From Oscillospiraceae bacterium (GTDB taxonomy: Bacteria; Bacillota; Clostridia; Saccharofermentanales; Saccharofermentanaceae), in contig CACZGS010000001.1 of the NCBI GenBank assembly GCA_902780785.1, forward strand, positions 62,001-126,000: a DNA stretch of 64,000 nt. Reading direction: 5' to 3'. Below, piece by piece: positions 1 through 7,919 of the stretch; position 1 is the stretch's first letter, and each line of letters opens with the position of its first letter. The notes under the pieces were generated by a model. It was not told where the DNA came from. It saw nothing but the letters and a program-made list of their open reading frames with translations, and searched no databases. A program made the translations under genes and the position numbers.

Positions 1-504
1 CTCGCAGATTACTGTGTAGTATATCTTCCTTTGGGACAGGCTATCGGCAGATGGGGCAACTTCTTCAACCAGGAGTGCTTCGGTACTAATACGACTCTTC
101 CCTGGGGTATGACAAGCGCCACAGTTGAGTCTTATCTGCGTACCAGCCCCGAATGCACCACACTCGTATCAACGATGCCGGTTCATCCTACATTCCTTTA
201 TGAGTCTTTAGCTGACCTCGCGATCTTCTTCATTCTGCTTTACATAAGAAAGCATTCGAAGGTACCTTTCGAGACATCATGCGCATATTTCGCACTCTAC
301 GGAACTGCAAGATTCTTCATTGAAGGATTGAGAACAGATTCACTTTATATCGGCAACACGGGCATCAGAACTTCACAGTTCCTGTCACTCATCCTGGTCA
401 TTGCTGCGCTCCTTTACATCGCATATGCAAGATCCAAGAAGATCGGAAAGAGGGGATTCCCTAAGAAGCTCTATGCCGAATTGACCGAGGAAAAGAAGGG
501 CTAA
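1..504 (+). CDS. lgt: Prolipoprotein diacylglyceryl transferase, 5' truncated by window edge
   Basis: Integral membrane enzyme that moves the diacylglyceryl group of phosphatidylglycerol to the lipobox cysteine of prelipoproteins. The frame is open from base 1, so only the last 167 residues are present. The block GRWGNFFNQECFG just inside the window is the Lgt signature (GRxGNFxNxExxG) with its invariant Arg, Asn and Glu. A later FALYGTARFFIEGLRTDSL segment matches the conserved C-terminal YGxxRFxxExxR region, and the protein ends in a membrane helix and a Lys-rich tail. The stop overlaps the rodA start (TAATG), so the two genes are translationally coupled. Two lipoproteins in this window (5630 and 36770) are likely substrates. 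Confidence 0.95.
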   Translation, partial: LADYCVVYLPLGQAIGRWGNFFNQECFGTNTTLPWGMTSATVESYLRTSPECTTLVSTMPVHPTFLYESLADLAIFFILLYIRKHSKVPFETSCAYFALYGTARFFIEGLRTDSLYIGNTGIRTSQFLSLILVIAALLYIAYARSKKIGKRGFPKKLYAELTEEKKG

Positions 505-1628
505 TGGGCAAATTCGATTCCGGCGTTGTTAAACTTCGCGGGAAAGATGGTCTTAAGGCCGTCGACTATTATCTTGTCGTGCCTGTTTTGACCATGACGA
601 TAATCGGCCTTTATGTTCTTCAGAAAGTATTATCCAAAGGTTATGCCGCATATCCCGGAAACTACTACAGACAGATAGTCGCTACTGTAGGCGGTGTTAT
701 CTGCGCACTCATCATCAGTTTGCTTGATGAACACCTTCTTAAGGTTGTAGGACGTATCATCTATGCTGCGGCATTATTCCTCCTGATTCTTGTCCCTATC
801 GACGGTTATTCACTTGCCGGTACGTGGGGCGCCGACTCATGGCTGAAGCTCCCCGTAATCGGTAACTTCCAGCCGTCAGAGCTTGCCAAGATCGGTCTTG
901 TCATGCTGGCGGCCGATATCTTTGAGCAGATGCATAACAAGGAAGTAACCATGCTCAAGGGCTTCGGTAAGATGGCCGCCGTATATGCGCCGCCGATGCT
1001 TCTGATCCTCGCGCAGCCTGACTTCGGTACCGCGATGGTTATCGTATTCACGTTTATCTGCATGTTGTTCGCGTGGGGAGTAAGATACAGATACTTCCTT
1101 CTCGCGTTCTCATCCTGCGTCGTTATCGTCTTCCCGCTGGTATGGTATTTCTACCTGAAGCCTTATCAGAAGGAGAGGATCTTATCGCTCTTGTTCCAGG
1201 GTTCATCACCGCAGTCAGAGTACAATCTCCAGCAGTCCACACTGGCTATTGCTTCAGGCGGTCTTTCAGGGAACCACACAGGTATCCTTACGCCGGTTCC
1301 GGTTAAGGAGAGTGACTTTATTTTCGCTGCCATATCCGAACACATGGGATTTATCGGAACGACCACGGTAATAATCCTGGCGTTCTTCTTCCTCTGCCGA
1401 AGTCTTTATGTTGCCGCGAAGGTTAAATCTAAATCCGCATCTTACATGATGACGGGATTTACCGGATACTTCGCGTTCCACTTCATAGAGAACATGGGCA
1501 TGGCGGTAGGACTTCTTCCTATCACCGGAATCCCGCTGCCTTTCATGAGCTTGGGCGGCACGGCGATGCTCATCAACTTCATTGCGTTCGGAGTAATGCT
1601 AAACATCTCGATCAACCGTAATATGTAG
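504..1628 (+). CDS. rodA: SEDS-family peptidoglycan glycosyltransferase RodA
   Basis: Polytopic SEDS protein of 374 residues that polymerises lipid II glycan strands during elongation, working with a class B PBP. Family blocks are all present: SWLKLPVIGNFQPSELAKI, LAQPDFGTA, the long extracellular loop SPQSEYNLQQSTLAIASGG, ESDFIFAAISEHMGFIG, and the closing LLPITGIPLPFMSLGGTA. It is called RodA rather than FtsW because a separate ftsW lies in the division cluster at 14178 and because this copy has no long N-terminal extension. The start overlaps the lgt stop, and GAGGAAAAG upstream serves as ribosome site. The sucrase-kinase fusion begins 15 bases after its stop. Confidence 0.92.
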   Translation: MGKFDSGVVKLRGKDGLKAVDYYLVVPVLTMTIIGLYVLQKVLSKGYAAYPGNYYRQIVATVGGVICALIISLLDEHLLKVVGRIIYAAALFLLILVPIDGYSLAGTWGADSWLKLPVIGNFQPSELAKIGLVMLAADIFEQMHNKEVTMLKGFGKMAAVYAPPMLLILAQPDFGTAMVIVFTFICMLFAWGVRYRYFLLAFSSCVVIVFPLVWYFYLKPYQKERILSLLFQGSSPQSEYNLQQSTLAIASGGLSGNHTGILTPVPVKESDFIFAAISEHMGFIGTTTVIILAFFFLCRSLYVAAKVKSKSASYMMTGFTGYFAFHFIENMGMAVGLLPITGIPLPFMSLGGTAMLINFIAFGVMLNISINRNM

Positions 1629-1643
1629 TAGCGGAGGCACATC

Positions 1644-3908
1644 ATGAAGGGTAAATGGAGACAGAATCTTCATATCGAACCTCCCGAAGGCTGGATGAAC
1701 GACCCTAACGGATTGTGCTTTTTTGACGGCTTTTATCACGTATATTTCCAATATTCACCGGGCACCCCGAATGGCGAAAGTGTACGCCGCTGGGGCCATT
1801 ATGTGAGCCCTGATCTTCTCTCTTGGAAATACAAGGGCATTGTTCTTGATGCCGACATTCCCGAAGACCGCGACGGCGTATTCTCCGGCTGCGCTCTGCC
1901 TTCGGATGATCACATTGATTTCTTCTATACAGGCAATGTCATGGAAGAAGGCGAGCACGATTATGTGCTTGAAGGAAGAGGCGCGAATGTCATTCATGTC
2001 TCTTCTCCAGACGGTTATTCCATGTCTTCGAAAAAGGTCCTTCTCCGCAATATCGATTATCCTGATTTCTGTTCCTGTCACGTAAGAGATCCCAAGGTGT
2101 GGATCGAAGACAGAATGTATAAGATGGTACTGGGTGCACGCACCAAGGACGATAAAGGTTGCGTGCTTTTCTATGAAGGAAAGAGCATCGAATCGCTTAA
2201 ATATAAGAAATGCTATTATGCTCCAGACATGGGTTATATGTGGGAGTGCCCTGACCTCTTTGAGATAGAAGGGAAGAAGTTCCTCGCATTTTGTCCGCAG
2301 GGAATCCCGCAAGGTGAATTCAAATATCAGAACCTGTTCCAGAGCGGATACTTCACTCTTGAAGGTGATGAACTTTCAGATTTTGAAGAGTTCGATTACG
2401 GCTTCGATTTCTATGCGCCGCAGACGTTCGCTATACCTGACGGCAGAAGACTTCTCATAGGATGGATGGGGATCGGCGACGGTTCTTATACCAACCCGAC
2501 AACAGATCTCGGCTGGCAGCATTGTCTTACTTTGCCGCGCGAACTGACTGTATCAGAAGACGGCAATATCCTGCAAAATCCCATTCGCGAACTTGATTCT
2601 CTGAAGAGGAAAACAAAGCCTGTCGAAGGCGAGGCTTGGGAAGGATTGCCTTTCGAAGTCAATGCATCTGAATTTGCAGATAACGTATCGGTAAGCATTT
2701 CAGGTGCTGAGATAACATGGGATAGTATAAGCGGAGTTTTAAGTCTGCATTTTACAAACGGCGAAGGCTTTGGCAGAAGTGAGAGGAAGATCAGGTTATC
2801 TTCTCTTGAATCGCTCCGTATCATTGCTGATGTATCTTCGCTGGAAATATATATCAACGGCGGCCGCTATGTAATGGGTACGAGATTCTATCCGGAGCAC
2901 CGCCAGGTTAAAGTCGCAGTTAACGGAGCTTCCGCTTCTGTCAGCACATTAAGGCTTAACGACACGCTTGTTGCGATCGGTGAAGCTCTGATAGATTTCA
3001 TTCCTGATAAGAAGGGCTGCGAATTCCACGAAGTGGGTTCTTTCTCTCCTGCAACAGGCGGCGCTCCCGCTAATGTCTGCGGTGCATATTCCAGATTAGG
3101 CGGCAAGGCCCGCATGATCACCCAGCTGGGTAAAGATCCTTTCGGCGACGTCATAACCAGAACGCTGAATGAAGCAGGTGTTGATACTTCTTATATCTCA
3201 TATACGACGGAAGCAAATACCGCGCTCGCATTCGTAAGTCACACGACAGACGGGAAGAGCACTTATTCTTTCTACAGGAATCCTTCGGCGGATATGCTTT
3301 TCGAGCCCTCCGAAGTAACAGGCGAGATGCTCGATGACTGTTATGCGCTCCATTTCTGCAGCGTGTCTTTAGGTGATTTTCCGATGAAGGATGCTCACCG
3401 TGCAGCGATCACTATTGCGAGAAGACAGGGCGCGATCGTAAGCTTCGATCCTAATCTTCGATTCATGCTCTGGGATGACAGGGATGCTCTTAAGAGAGTT
3501 ATCTGGGAATTCCTGCCTGACTGTGACATCTTGAAGATCTCAGATGAAGAACTTGAGTTTATTACCGGAACTGCAGATATGGGCGAGGCGCTTCCGCTTT
3601 TGTTCGTCGGAAGTGTAAAGCTCGTTATCCTGACCAAAGGAAAGGACGGCGCTGACTGCTACAGTGCTTCAGGCTGTGCATCTTCCGTAAGCCCCTCTGT
3701 TACTGCTGTTGATACCACCGGTGCAGGCGACGGCTTCATCGGTTCGTTCCTGTGGAAACTGAGATCATCAGGAATTACAAAAGAATCACTGGGTGACTGT
3801 CCGCTTTCCGTTATTAAGGAGTGCCTCGACTTCGCCAACCGTTTCTGCGCGATAAGCGTACAGAGAAAAGGCGCGATCCCGTCTTATCCTGAGCTCGGGG
3901 AATTGTAA
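1644..3908 (+). CDS. Sucrase-fructokinase fusion (GH32 beta-fructofuranosidase + PfkB kinase)
   Basis: A 754-residue cytoplasmic protein (no signal peptide) made of two normally separate enzymes. Residues 1 to about 300 are a GH32 five-blade propeller with the three catalytic motifs: WMNDPNG (nucleophile Asp20), RDP near residue 149 and EC near residue 201 (acid/base). A short beta-sandwich follows to about residue 435. From about residue 438 to the end is a complete PfkB sugar kinase, starting LVAIGEALIDF and carrying the DTTGAGD signature at residues 690-696 with its catalytic Asp. The likely job is splitting sucrose or sucrose 6-phosphate and phosphorylating the released fructose. The start is fixed by GGAGG six bases upstream. 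It follows rodA closely and has no transporter beside it. Confidence 0.9.
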   Translation: MKGKWRQNLHIEPPEGWMNDPNGLCFFDGFYHVYFQYSPGTPNGESVRRWGHYVSPDLLSWKYKGIVLDADIPEDRDGVFSGCALPSDDHIDFFYTGNVMEEGEHDYVLEGRGANVIHVSSPDGYSMSSKKVLLRNIDYPDFCSCHVRDPKVWIEDRMYKMVLGARTKDDKGCVLFYEGKSIESLKYKKCYYAPDMGYMWECPDLFEIEGKKFLAFCPQGIPQGEFKYQNLFQSGYFTLEGDELSDFEEFDYGFDFYAPQTFAIPDGRRLLIGWMGIGDGSYTNPTTDLGWQHCLTLPRELTVSEDGNILQNPIRELDSLKRKTKPVEGEAWEGLPFEVNASEFADNVSVSISGAEITWDSISGVLSLHFTNGEGFGRSERKIRLSSLESLRIIADVSSLEIYINGGRYVMGTRFYPEHRQVKVAVNGASASVSTLRLNDTLVAIGEALIDFIPDKKGCEFHEVGSFSPATGGAPANVCGAYSRLGGKARMITQLGKDPFGDVITRTLNEAGVDTSYISYTTEANTALAFVSHTTDGKSTYSFYRNPSADMLFEPSEVTGEMLDDCYALHFCSVSLGDFPMKDAHRAAITIARRQGAIVSFDPNLRFMLWDDRDALKRVIWEFLPDCDILKISDEELEFITGTADMGEALPLLFVGSVKLVILTKGKDGADCYSASGCASSVSPSVTAVDTTGAGDGFIGSFLWKLRSSGITKESLGDCPLSVIKECLDFANRFCAISVQRKGAIPSYPELGEL

Positions 3909-3923
3909 TCTGGAAATTACAAC

Positions 3924-3970
3924 GGAAAGCCTGATTTTTTGAACGGTTTCGTTGAAAAATACAGCCTTCC
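3924..3970 (+). terminator. Long imperfect hairpin after the sucrase-kinase gene
   Basis: Bases 3924-3970 fold back on themselves: CTGATTTTT with AACG pairs against CGTT with AAAAATACAG, leaving a GTTT loop, and outer GGAA/TTCC arms extend it. It lies 16 bases after the stop of the fusion gene. No clean U-tract follows, so termination is only probable; it could act from both strands. Confidence 0.4.
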
Positions 3971-4007
3971 ATAATCCCTGTTGTCATATCTGCCTCCCAA
4001 AGTTGTC

Positions 4008-4013
4008 TATAAT
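4008..4013 (+). promoter_or_regulatory. Candidate -10 box upstream of the ECF sigma gene
   Basis: A perfect TATAAT lies 20 bases before the sigma factor start. No good housekeeping -35 stands 16-18 bases away. Two TTGTC copies (3981 and 4003), 22 bases apart, are the only other pattern and could belong to an ECF-type promoter. Confidence 0.35.
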
Positions 4014-4033
4014 AAGTGAAGGAGGCAATCAGC

Positions 4034-4594
4034 ATGACTGATGAAGGTATCGTAGATCTATATTGGGACCGCAATGAAGCTGCCATAACTGAGACGGATC
4101 TGAAGTATGGCAGGTACTGCTTCTCGATCTCATATAATATTCTCTCCAACAAAGAGGATTCTGATGAGTGTGTTAATGACACTTATAATGCTGCCTGGAA
4201 TTCAATGCCTCCGCAAAGGCCTGTTATCCTGTCGGCATTCCTGGGGAAGATAGTAAGGAATATCTCGCTTAACAGATATAAGGAAATCACTGCTCAAAAG
4301 CGCGGCGGCAATCAGATGGAACTTATACTTGATGAGCTCGGCGAGATAGCTTCAGATATGCCCGGTCCTGATGACAGAGTAATACAGACGCAGCTGGTAA
4401 AGGCGATCAACGAATTCCTTGCAGGATTGCCGGCAGAAAAGAGGATCATGTTCGTGCGCCGTTACTGGTATGCGGACGATATAGGAGCGATCGCGAAAAG
4501 AATGGGGATGAGCGCGAATAACGTGTCAGTGGAGATCCGCCGCATCAGGCTTAAGCTCCGCGGCTATCTGATCGAAAGGGGGTTCGATGTATGA
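4034..4594 (+). CDS. ECF-type RNA polymerase sigma factor
   Basis: Sigma-70 family protein of 186 residues. The N-terminal half (about residues 15-85) fits region 2, with the DECVNDTYNAAWNSMPPQ stretch and RNISLNRYK near its end. Residues about 120-180 fit region 4, a helix-turn-helix with ANNVSVEIRRIRLKLRGYL as recognition segment. The start is ATG 4034 because GGAGG (4021-4025) lies 8 bases upstream, while an in-frame GTG at 4016 would place that site inside the gene. It overlaps the next gene by ATGA, the usual layout for a sigma factor and its membrane regulator. The signal it answers to is unknown. Confidence 0.85.
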   Translation: MTDEGIVDLYWDRNEAAITETDLKYGRYCFSISYNILSNKEDSDECVNDTYNAAWNSMPPQRPVILSAFLGKIVRNISLNRYKEITAQKRGGNQMELILDELGEIASDMPGPDDRVIQTQLVKAINEFLAGLPAEKRIMFVRRYWYADDIGAIAKRMGMSANNVSVEIRRIRLKLRGYLIERGFDV

Positions 4595-5613
4595 GAAAAG
4601 AAGACTTTTTCAGAACGCTCGAAAATATAGACGATAACTATATCAGCGAGGCGGAAAACTACAAGGCCCCTAAGATCAGCAGCAAGTTAATGACGTATAT
4701 AGGGATTGCGGCTTCGCTCCTTATGGTTGCCGGAGTCATTGGCCTTGCCCTGTATATGAATAACAACAGCGCCGTGACCGAAATGTCTGATGTGGAAACG
4801 CAGCTGGTTCCTACCAATGTGGGGATCGATCCGACAGGTGCTGTCTCAACATCTAATGAAACGTTTAAGGATCCGACTGATAAGATGAGCATGATCCACG
4901 CTGTGGGAACAGAGATACCTGAGGATACTGTTGTCGTATATTTAAGACTTTCGAGCTCTGCTTATCTTAACGGTTTTATGGGCTGGTATGCTCCCGAGAA
5001 TCAGGACGAGTGGAAGAAAGCGATAGATGATGCAGTAAGCCGTGCTCAAGATAAAGAAGGAGCTCTTCCTGCTGCTGATTCGGTGCCTATCAGCGTAAGC
5101 TGGTTCCATAAAGGGTATTGGGATAATAACGGAGGTTCCGATTATTGGGAGCTGGCAAAAGACGGATCGCTTTGGGGCAGGCGAGAGCCTAATGATGTGC
5201 CGTATTCCAAGCACTATATTGCTCCTGAGGATGCTAAAGAACTTGTAGCGCTGCTGAGGCAGGTGTATGACTTCTTCGGGATCAACCCGATAGGACCTGA
5301 GGAGATTACTGATATCACTTCTGCGGAATTAACCGTTAAAGGCAAGACTTATACATTAGATGATAAGACAAAGCTTGATTATCTTGAAAAGACTTTGAGA
5401 AACGCCAAACCGAACGGTGCTTCAGGCTGTCCGTGGGCAACTCTTAAGATGACAAAGAAAGACGGAACCGTTATCACTATCTCGCTTGCCTGCGACAGCT
5501 GTGCCGTGTGGAATTCTGACGGAATGCATTATAAATATGGCAATTCGGATACTACTGAAAGTGTATATGCTTTGTTCGGGATCGACCTGTCAAAGCTTCA
5601 TATGAGTAATTAA
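4591..5613 (+). CDS. Single-pass membrane protein, probable anti-sigma factor
   Basis: A 340-residue protein with a short cytoplasmic N-terminus (about 33 residues, starting MRKEDFFRTLENIDD), one membrane helix at about 34-55 (YIGIAASLLMVAGVIGLAL) and a large outer domain of about 280 residues. Size, topology and the ATGA overlap with the ECF sigma gene point to a regulator that holds the sigma factor until an outside signal arrives. No zinc-binding HxxxCxxC motif is seen, so it would not be a ZAS-type anti-sigma. The outer domain, rich in Trp and Tyr and with a CDSC motif near the end, is not a family I recognise. The lipoprotein at 5630 follows in the same operon. Confidence 0.65.
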   Translation: MRKEDFFRTLENIDDNYISEAENYKAPKISSKLMTYIGIAASLLMVAGVIGLALYMNNNSAVTEMSDVETQLVPTNVGIDPTGAVSTSNETFKDPTDKMSMIHAVGTEIPEDTVVVYLRLSSSAYLNGFMGWYAPENQDEWKKAIDDAVSRAQDKEGALPAADSVPISVSWFHKGYWDNNGGSDYWELAKDGSLWGRREPNDVPYSKHYIAPEDAKELVALLRQVYDFFGINPIGPEEITDITSAELTVKGKTYTLDDKTKLDYLEKTLRNAKPNGASGCPWATLKMTKKDGTVITISLACDSCAVWNSDGMHYKYGNSDTTESVYALFGIDLSKLHMSN

Positions 5614-5629
5614 GAAAGGAGCTGATGTT

Positions 5630-6124
5630 ATGAGACGTTTAATAACGATTATTACTATTCTTCTGACCGTGTGCCTCATGCTCTGTTCCTGCGGCAAGGT
5701 TAACGGCTATAACAAAAAGGATCTCGTTCCCGTAAATGATAATGCCGGCAATGACAGCATCCTTGCATATGTTGTCGACTATAACGCGGGTAACGATATC
5801 ACCGTAAAGATAAAGAATAATACTGATAAAGTGTTCGCTTACGGCGAGTACTATACGATCCAGGTGTTTATCGAAGGTGTCTGGTATTACGTGCCTTATA
5901 CTGCCGAGAATGTGGTCCATGATCTTGCGCACGAACTGCAGCCGGGGCAGGCTTACACACAGACATACAGTCTTTATCCTTATGGCGGCAAGCTTAATCC
6001 CGGTCATTACAGGATCGCGTGCTGTGATATCGGCGACGGCAGCAACATCTATTATGCGGAATTCAACGTCATGGCGGATATGAGCCTTAAGTGGGAGATC
6101 GTTGAGCCGACTGTCGCGGGATAA
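5630..6124 (+). CDS. Lipoprotein with an immunoglobulin-like beta domain
   Basis: A 164-residue exported protein: a hydrophobic signal (ITIITILLTVCLMLCSC) ends in the lipobox LCSC, so the mature protein should be lipid-anchored at the Cys. The rest has short beta strands (DITVKIKNNTDKVFAYG, YTIQVFIEGVWYYV, LNPGHYRIACCDI), the pattern of Ig-like folds that clostridia keep on the cell surface. It is the third gene of the sigma factor operon, 16 bases after the membrane regulator, with AGAAAGGAG as ribosome site. It may be a target or co-sensor of that system. A terminator follows at once. Confidence 0.7.
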   Translation: MRRLITIITILLTVCLMLCSCGKVNGYNKKDLVPVNDNAGNDSILAYVVDYNAGNDITVKIKNNTDKVFAYGEYYTIQVFIEGVWYYVPYTAENVVHDLAHELQPGQAYTQTYSLYPYGGKLNPGHYRIACCDIGDGSNIYYAEFNVMADMSLKWEIVEPTVAG

Positions 6125-6144
6125 TAAGCAATATATTTAATTAT

Positions 6145-6173
6145 AAAAAGACGGGTTCAGGCCCGTCTTTTTT
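6145..6173 (+). terminator. Rho-independent terminator after the sigma factor operon
   Basis: AAAAAGACGGG (6145-6155) pairs with CCCGTCTTTTT across the loop TTCAGG, followed by a run of T. It separates the sigma operon from the division cluster. The A/T-rich arms would also let it work on the other strand. Confidence 0.9.
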
Positions 6174-6369
6174 GTTTTCGAAGGCCTCGAAAATGTAATG
6201 TGGCAGGCCTTTGGGAAATTTAAGGCAATTTCGTTTTGAAATGCCCATAAAAGGCATGGTTTTTCAGAGATAAAACCCCGTAAAACGCCTGCCGTTGAGG
6301 GATTGTGCATGAGCGGGAAAGGGGTAGAAAAAATATTTAACAAATTTCCAAAAAATTACAAAAACCCCC
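6174..6369. other. Gene-free, hairpin-rich stretch between sigma operon and division cluster
   Basis: No coding frame with a ribosome site is seen. Small inverted repeats are: AAGGCCT 6181-6187 with AGGCCTT 6205-6211; ATGCC 6241-6245 with GGCAT 6253-6257; GGTTTT 6258-6263 with AAAACC 6272-6277. The last 60 bases are A-rich and lead into the mraZ promoter. Confidence 0.5.
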
Positions 6370-6398
6370 TTGCGTTAAAAAAAGATTACGAATAGAAT
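6370..6398 (+). promoter_or_regulatory. Promoter of the mraZ division cluster
   Basis: TTGCGT (6370-6375) and TAGAAT (6393-6398) are separated by 17 bases, a good housekeeping promoter. It predicts a leader of about 107 bases before mraZ. Confidence 0.65.
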
Positions 6399-6444
6399 AC
6401 AGATGTGTGGTGATTCGGGGAGATAATTCCCATTCTGGTGGAGG

Positions 6445-6479
6445 AAAGTGGCTCAAAATGAGACCACAGCCCCCACTTT
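6445..6479 (+). promoter_or_regulatory. Leader hairpin and possible MraZ-box half sites before mraZ
   Basis: AAAGTGG (6445-6451) recurs inverted as CCACTTT (6473-6479). AAAGTG-type repeats are known MraZ binding elements, though usually as direct repeats. The same bases form a hairpin, GTGGCTCA with TGAGACCAC (6448-6467). Either could give feedback control of the cluster; the assignment is an inference. Confidence 0.35.
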
Positions 6480-6512
6480 AGCACAAAATCAAGTAAAAAC
6501 GAAAGACTCAGG

Positions 6513-6941
6513 ATGAGAGACATTAAGAAAGTAGACGCTAAGGGGAGATTTTTTATCCCTTCAAAGCAAAAAGAATTGCTCGGCGCAGAGGTTGTGGTAA
6601 CTAACAGCCTCGATGTCGGCTATTTGTGCGTTTACTCGAAGGATCATTTTGAGGCATTGAAGGCTCAGCTCTCAAAGCTCAATTCCATGGATTCCAATGT
6701 CCGTAAGATCAAGAGAGCTATCATCGGTGAGGCTTGTGAAGTGAGTGTCGATTCCCAGGGCAGGATCTCTGTAAACAGTGAGCTTTGGGACAGGATCAAT
6801 GCCAAGCCCGGCGACGAGATCTGTGTTTTTAATGACGACGGCAAGTTAGACATCTGCACTAAGAATTTCTATGACAATGAGGATCACGACCTCAGCGGCA
6901 TAGAAGGATTGGAGACGAAGTATTATGTTGAAGGTCTCTGA
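6513..6941 (+). CDS. mraZ: Transcriptional regulator MraZ
   Basis: AbrB-fold DNA-binding protein of 142 residues that controls the division and cell-wall cluster it heads. It shows the two tandem MraZ halves: DAKGRFFIPSKQKELLG (residues about 8-24) and the second DSQGRISVNSELWDRI with the DxxGR signature. The ribosome site is weak (GAAAGACTCAGG), which may matter for dosage. The 3' end overlaps rsmH by 17 bases in another frame, so the two are coupled. The promoter at 6370 and a structured leader precede it. Confidence 0.93.
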   Translation: MRDIKKVDAKGRFFIPSKQKELLGAEVVVTNSLDVGYLCVYSKDHFEALKAQLSKLNSMDSNVRKIKRAIIGEACEVSVDSQGRISVNSELWDRINAKPGDEICVFNDDGKLDICTKNFYDNEDHDLSGIEGLETKYYVEGL

Positions 6942-7893
6942 TTTTGATCACATTCCTGTTCTTCTTTACCAGACGGTTGACGCGCTTAACGTCAGACCGG
7001 GCGGTATCTACGTCGACTGTACTGCAGGCGGCGGTTCACACAGCGCCGAGATCGCAAGAAGAATGAAGGGACAGGGGATCCTTGTATCGATCGATAAGGA
7101 CGGAGCAGCTCTTGCCGCATGCATGGAGCGCAAGGATGCTTTTGCAGGTATCGACTGGATGCCCGTTAAATCTGACTATAAAGATATAGATGACATTATA
7201 AGAAGTCTTAAGATCGGCAAGGTCGACGGCATCATGGCAGATTTGGGTGTCTCTTCATATCAGCTTGATACAGCAGAAAGAGGCTTCTCTTATATGAAGA
7301 ACGGTCCTTTGGACATGAGAATGGATCCCGATGAATGGCTTACGGCCGCAGAAGTCGTAAACAGATATTCAAGAGACGAACTCGAGAGGATCTTCAGGGA
7401 ATACGGCGAAGAGCATCATGCGGGAAGGATCGCTGACGGTATCGTCGAGAGAAGAAGAACAAAGCCTTTCACAAGAACTACGGAACTTGCACAGGCTATT
7501 AAGGATTATATGCCGGGCCACGGCAGAGGCGAAGACCAGCATCCTGCAAAGAGATGCTTCCAGGCTATAAGGATCGAAGTAAATCATGAACTTGACGGTC
7601 TGGAGTCACTTTTGAACGACGGAATCAGAAAGCTCAAACCGGGCGGAAGATTCGCGGTGATCTCCTTCCATTCTTTGGAGGACCGTATCGTAAAAGAAGC
7701 GTTCAGAAGGGCAGAGAATCCCTGCACGTGTCCTCGTGACTTCCCCGTCTGCGTTTGCGGAAAGAAGTCGCTCGGTACGGTGATAACGAAGAAACCGATC
7801 GAACCGACGGATGAGGAAGTTGAGATCAATCCGAGATCTCGCAGCTCGAAGCTCAGGGTATTTGAGAGGAACGATAACGAGCAATACAACTAA
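6925..7893 (+). CDS. rsmH: 16S rRNA (cytosine-1402-N4)-methyltransferase
   Basis: S-adenosylmethionine-dependent enzyme of 322 residues that methylates N4 of C1402 in the ribosomal P-site region. Diagnostic blocks are HIPVLLYQTVDAL at the start, the SAM loop VDCTAGGGSHSAEIA, MADLGVSSYQLDTAERGFSY, the RAxxAIRI-like CFQAIRIEVNHEL and FAVISFHSLEDRIVK. The C-terminal Cys cluster (CTCPRDFPVCVCG) is typical of the family. ATG 6925 has GGAG ten bases upstream, inside mraZ. Its place as second gene matches most bacterial division clusters. Confidence 0.95.
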   Translation: MLKVSDFDHIPVLLYQTVDALNVRPGGIYVDCTAGGGSHSAEIARRMKGQGILVSIDKDGAALAACMERKDAFAGIDWMPVKSDYKDIDDIIRSLKIGKVDGIMADLGVSSYQLDTAERGFSYMKNGPLDMRMDPDEWLTAAEVVNRYSRDELERIFREYGEEHHAGRIADGIVERRRTKPFTRTTELAQAIKDYMPGHGRGEDQHPAKRCFQAIRIEVNHELDGLESLLNDGIRKLKPGGRFAVISFHSLEDRIVKEAFRRAENPCTCPRDFPVCVCGKKSLGTVITKKPIEPTDEEVEINPRSRSSKLRVFERNDNEQYN

Positions 7894-7919
7894 GAATTAA
7901 GTAAAGGTAAGAATCAGTA

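Noticed and set aside
1755-2312. Open frame of 185 codons opposite the sucrase domain
   Set aside because: Antisense shadow of GH32 motifs, no ribosome site and low-quality composition.
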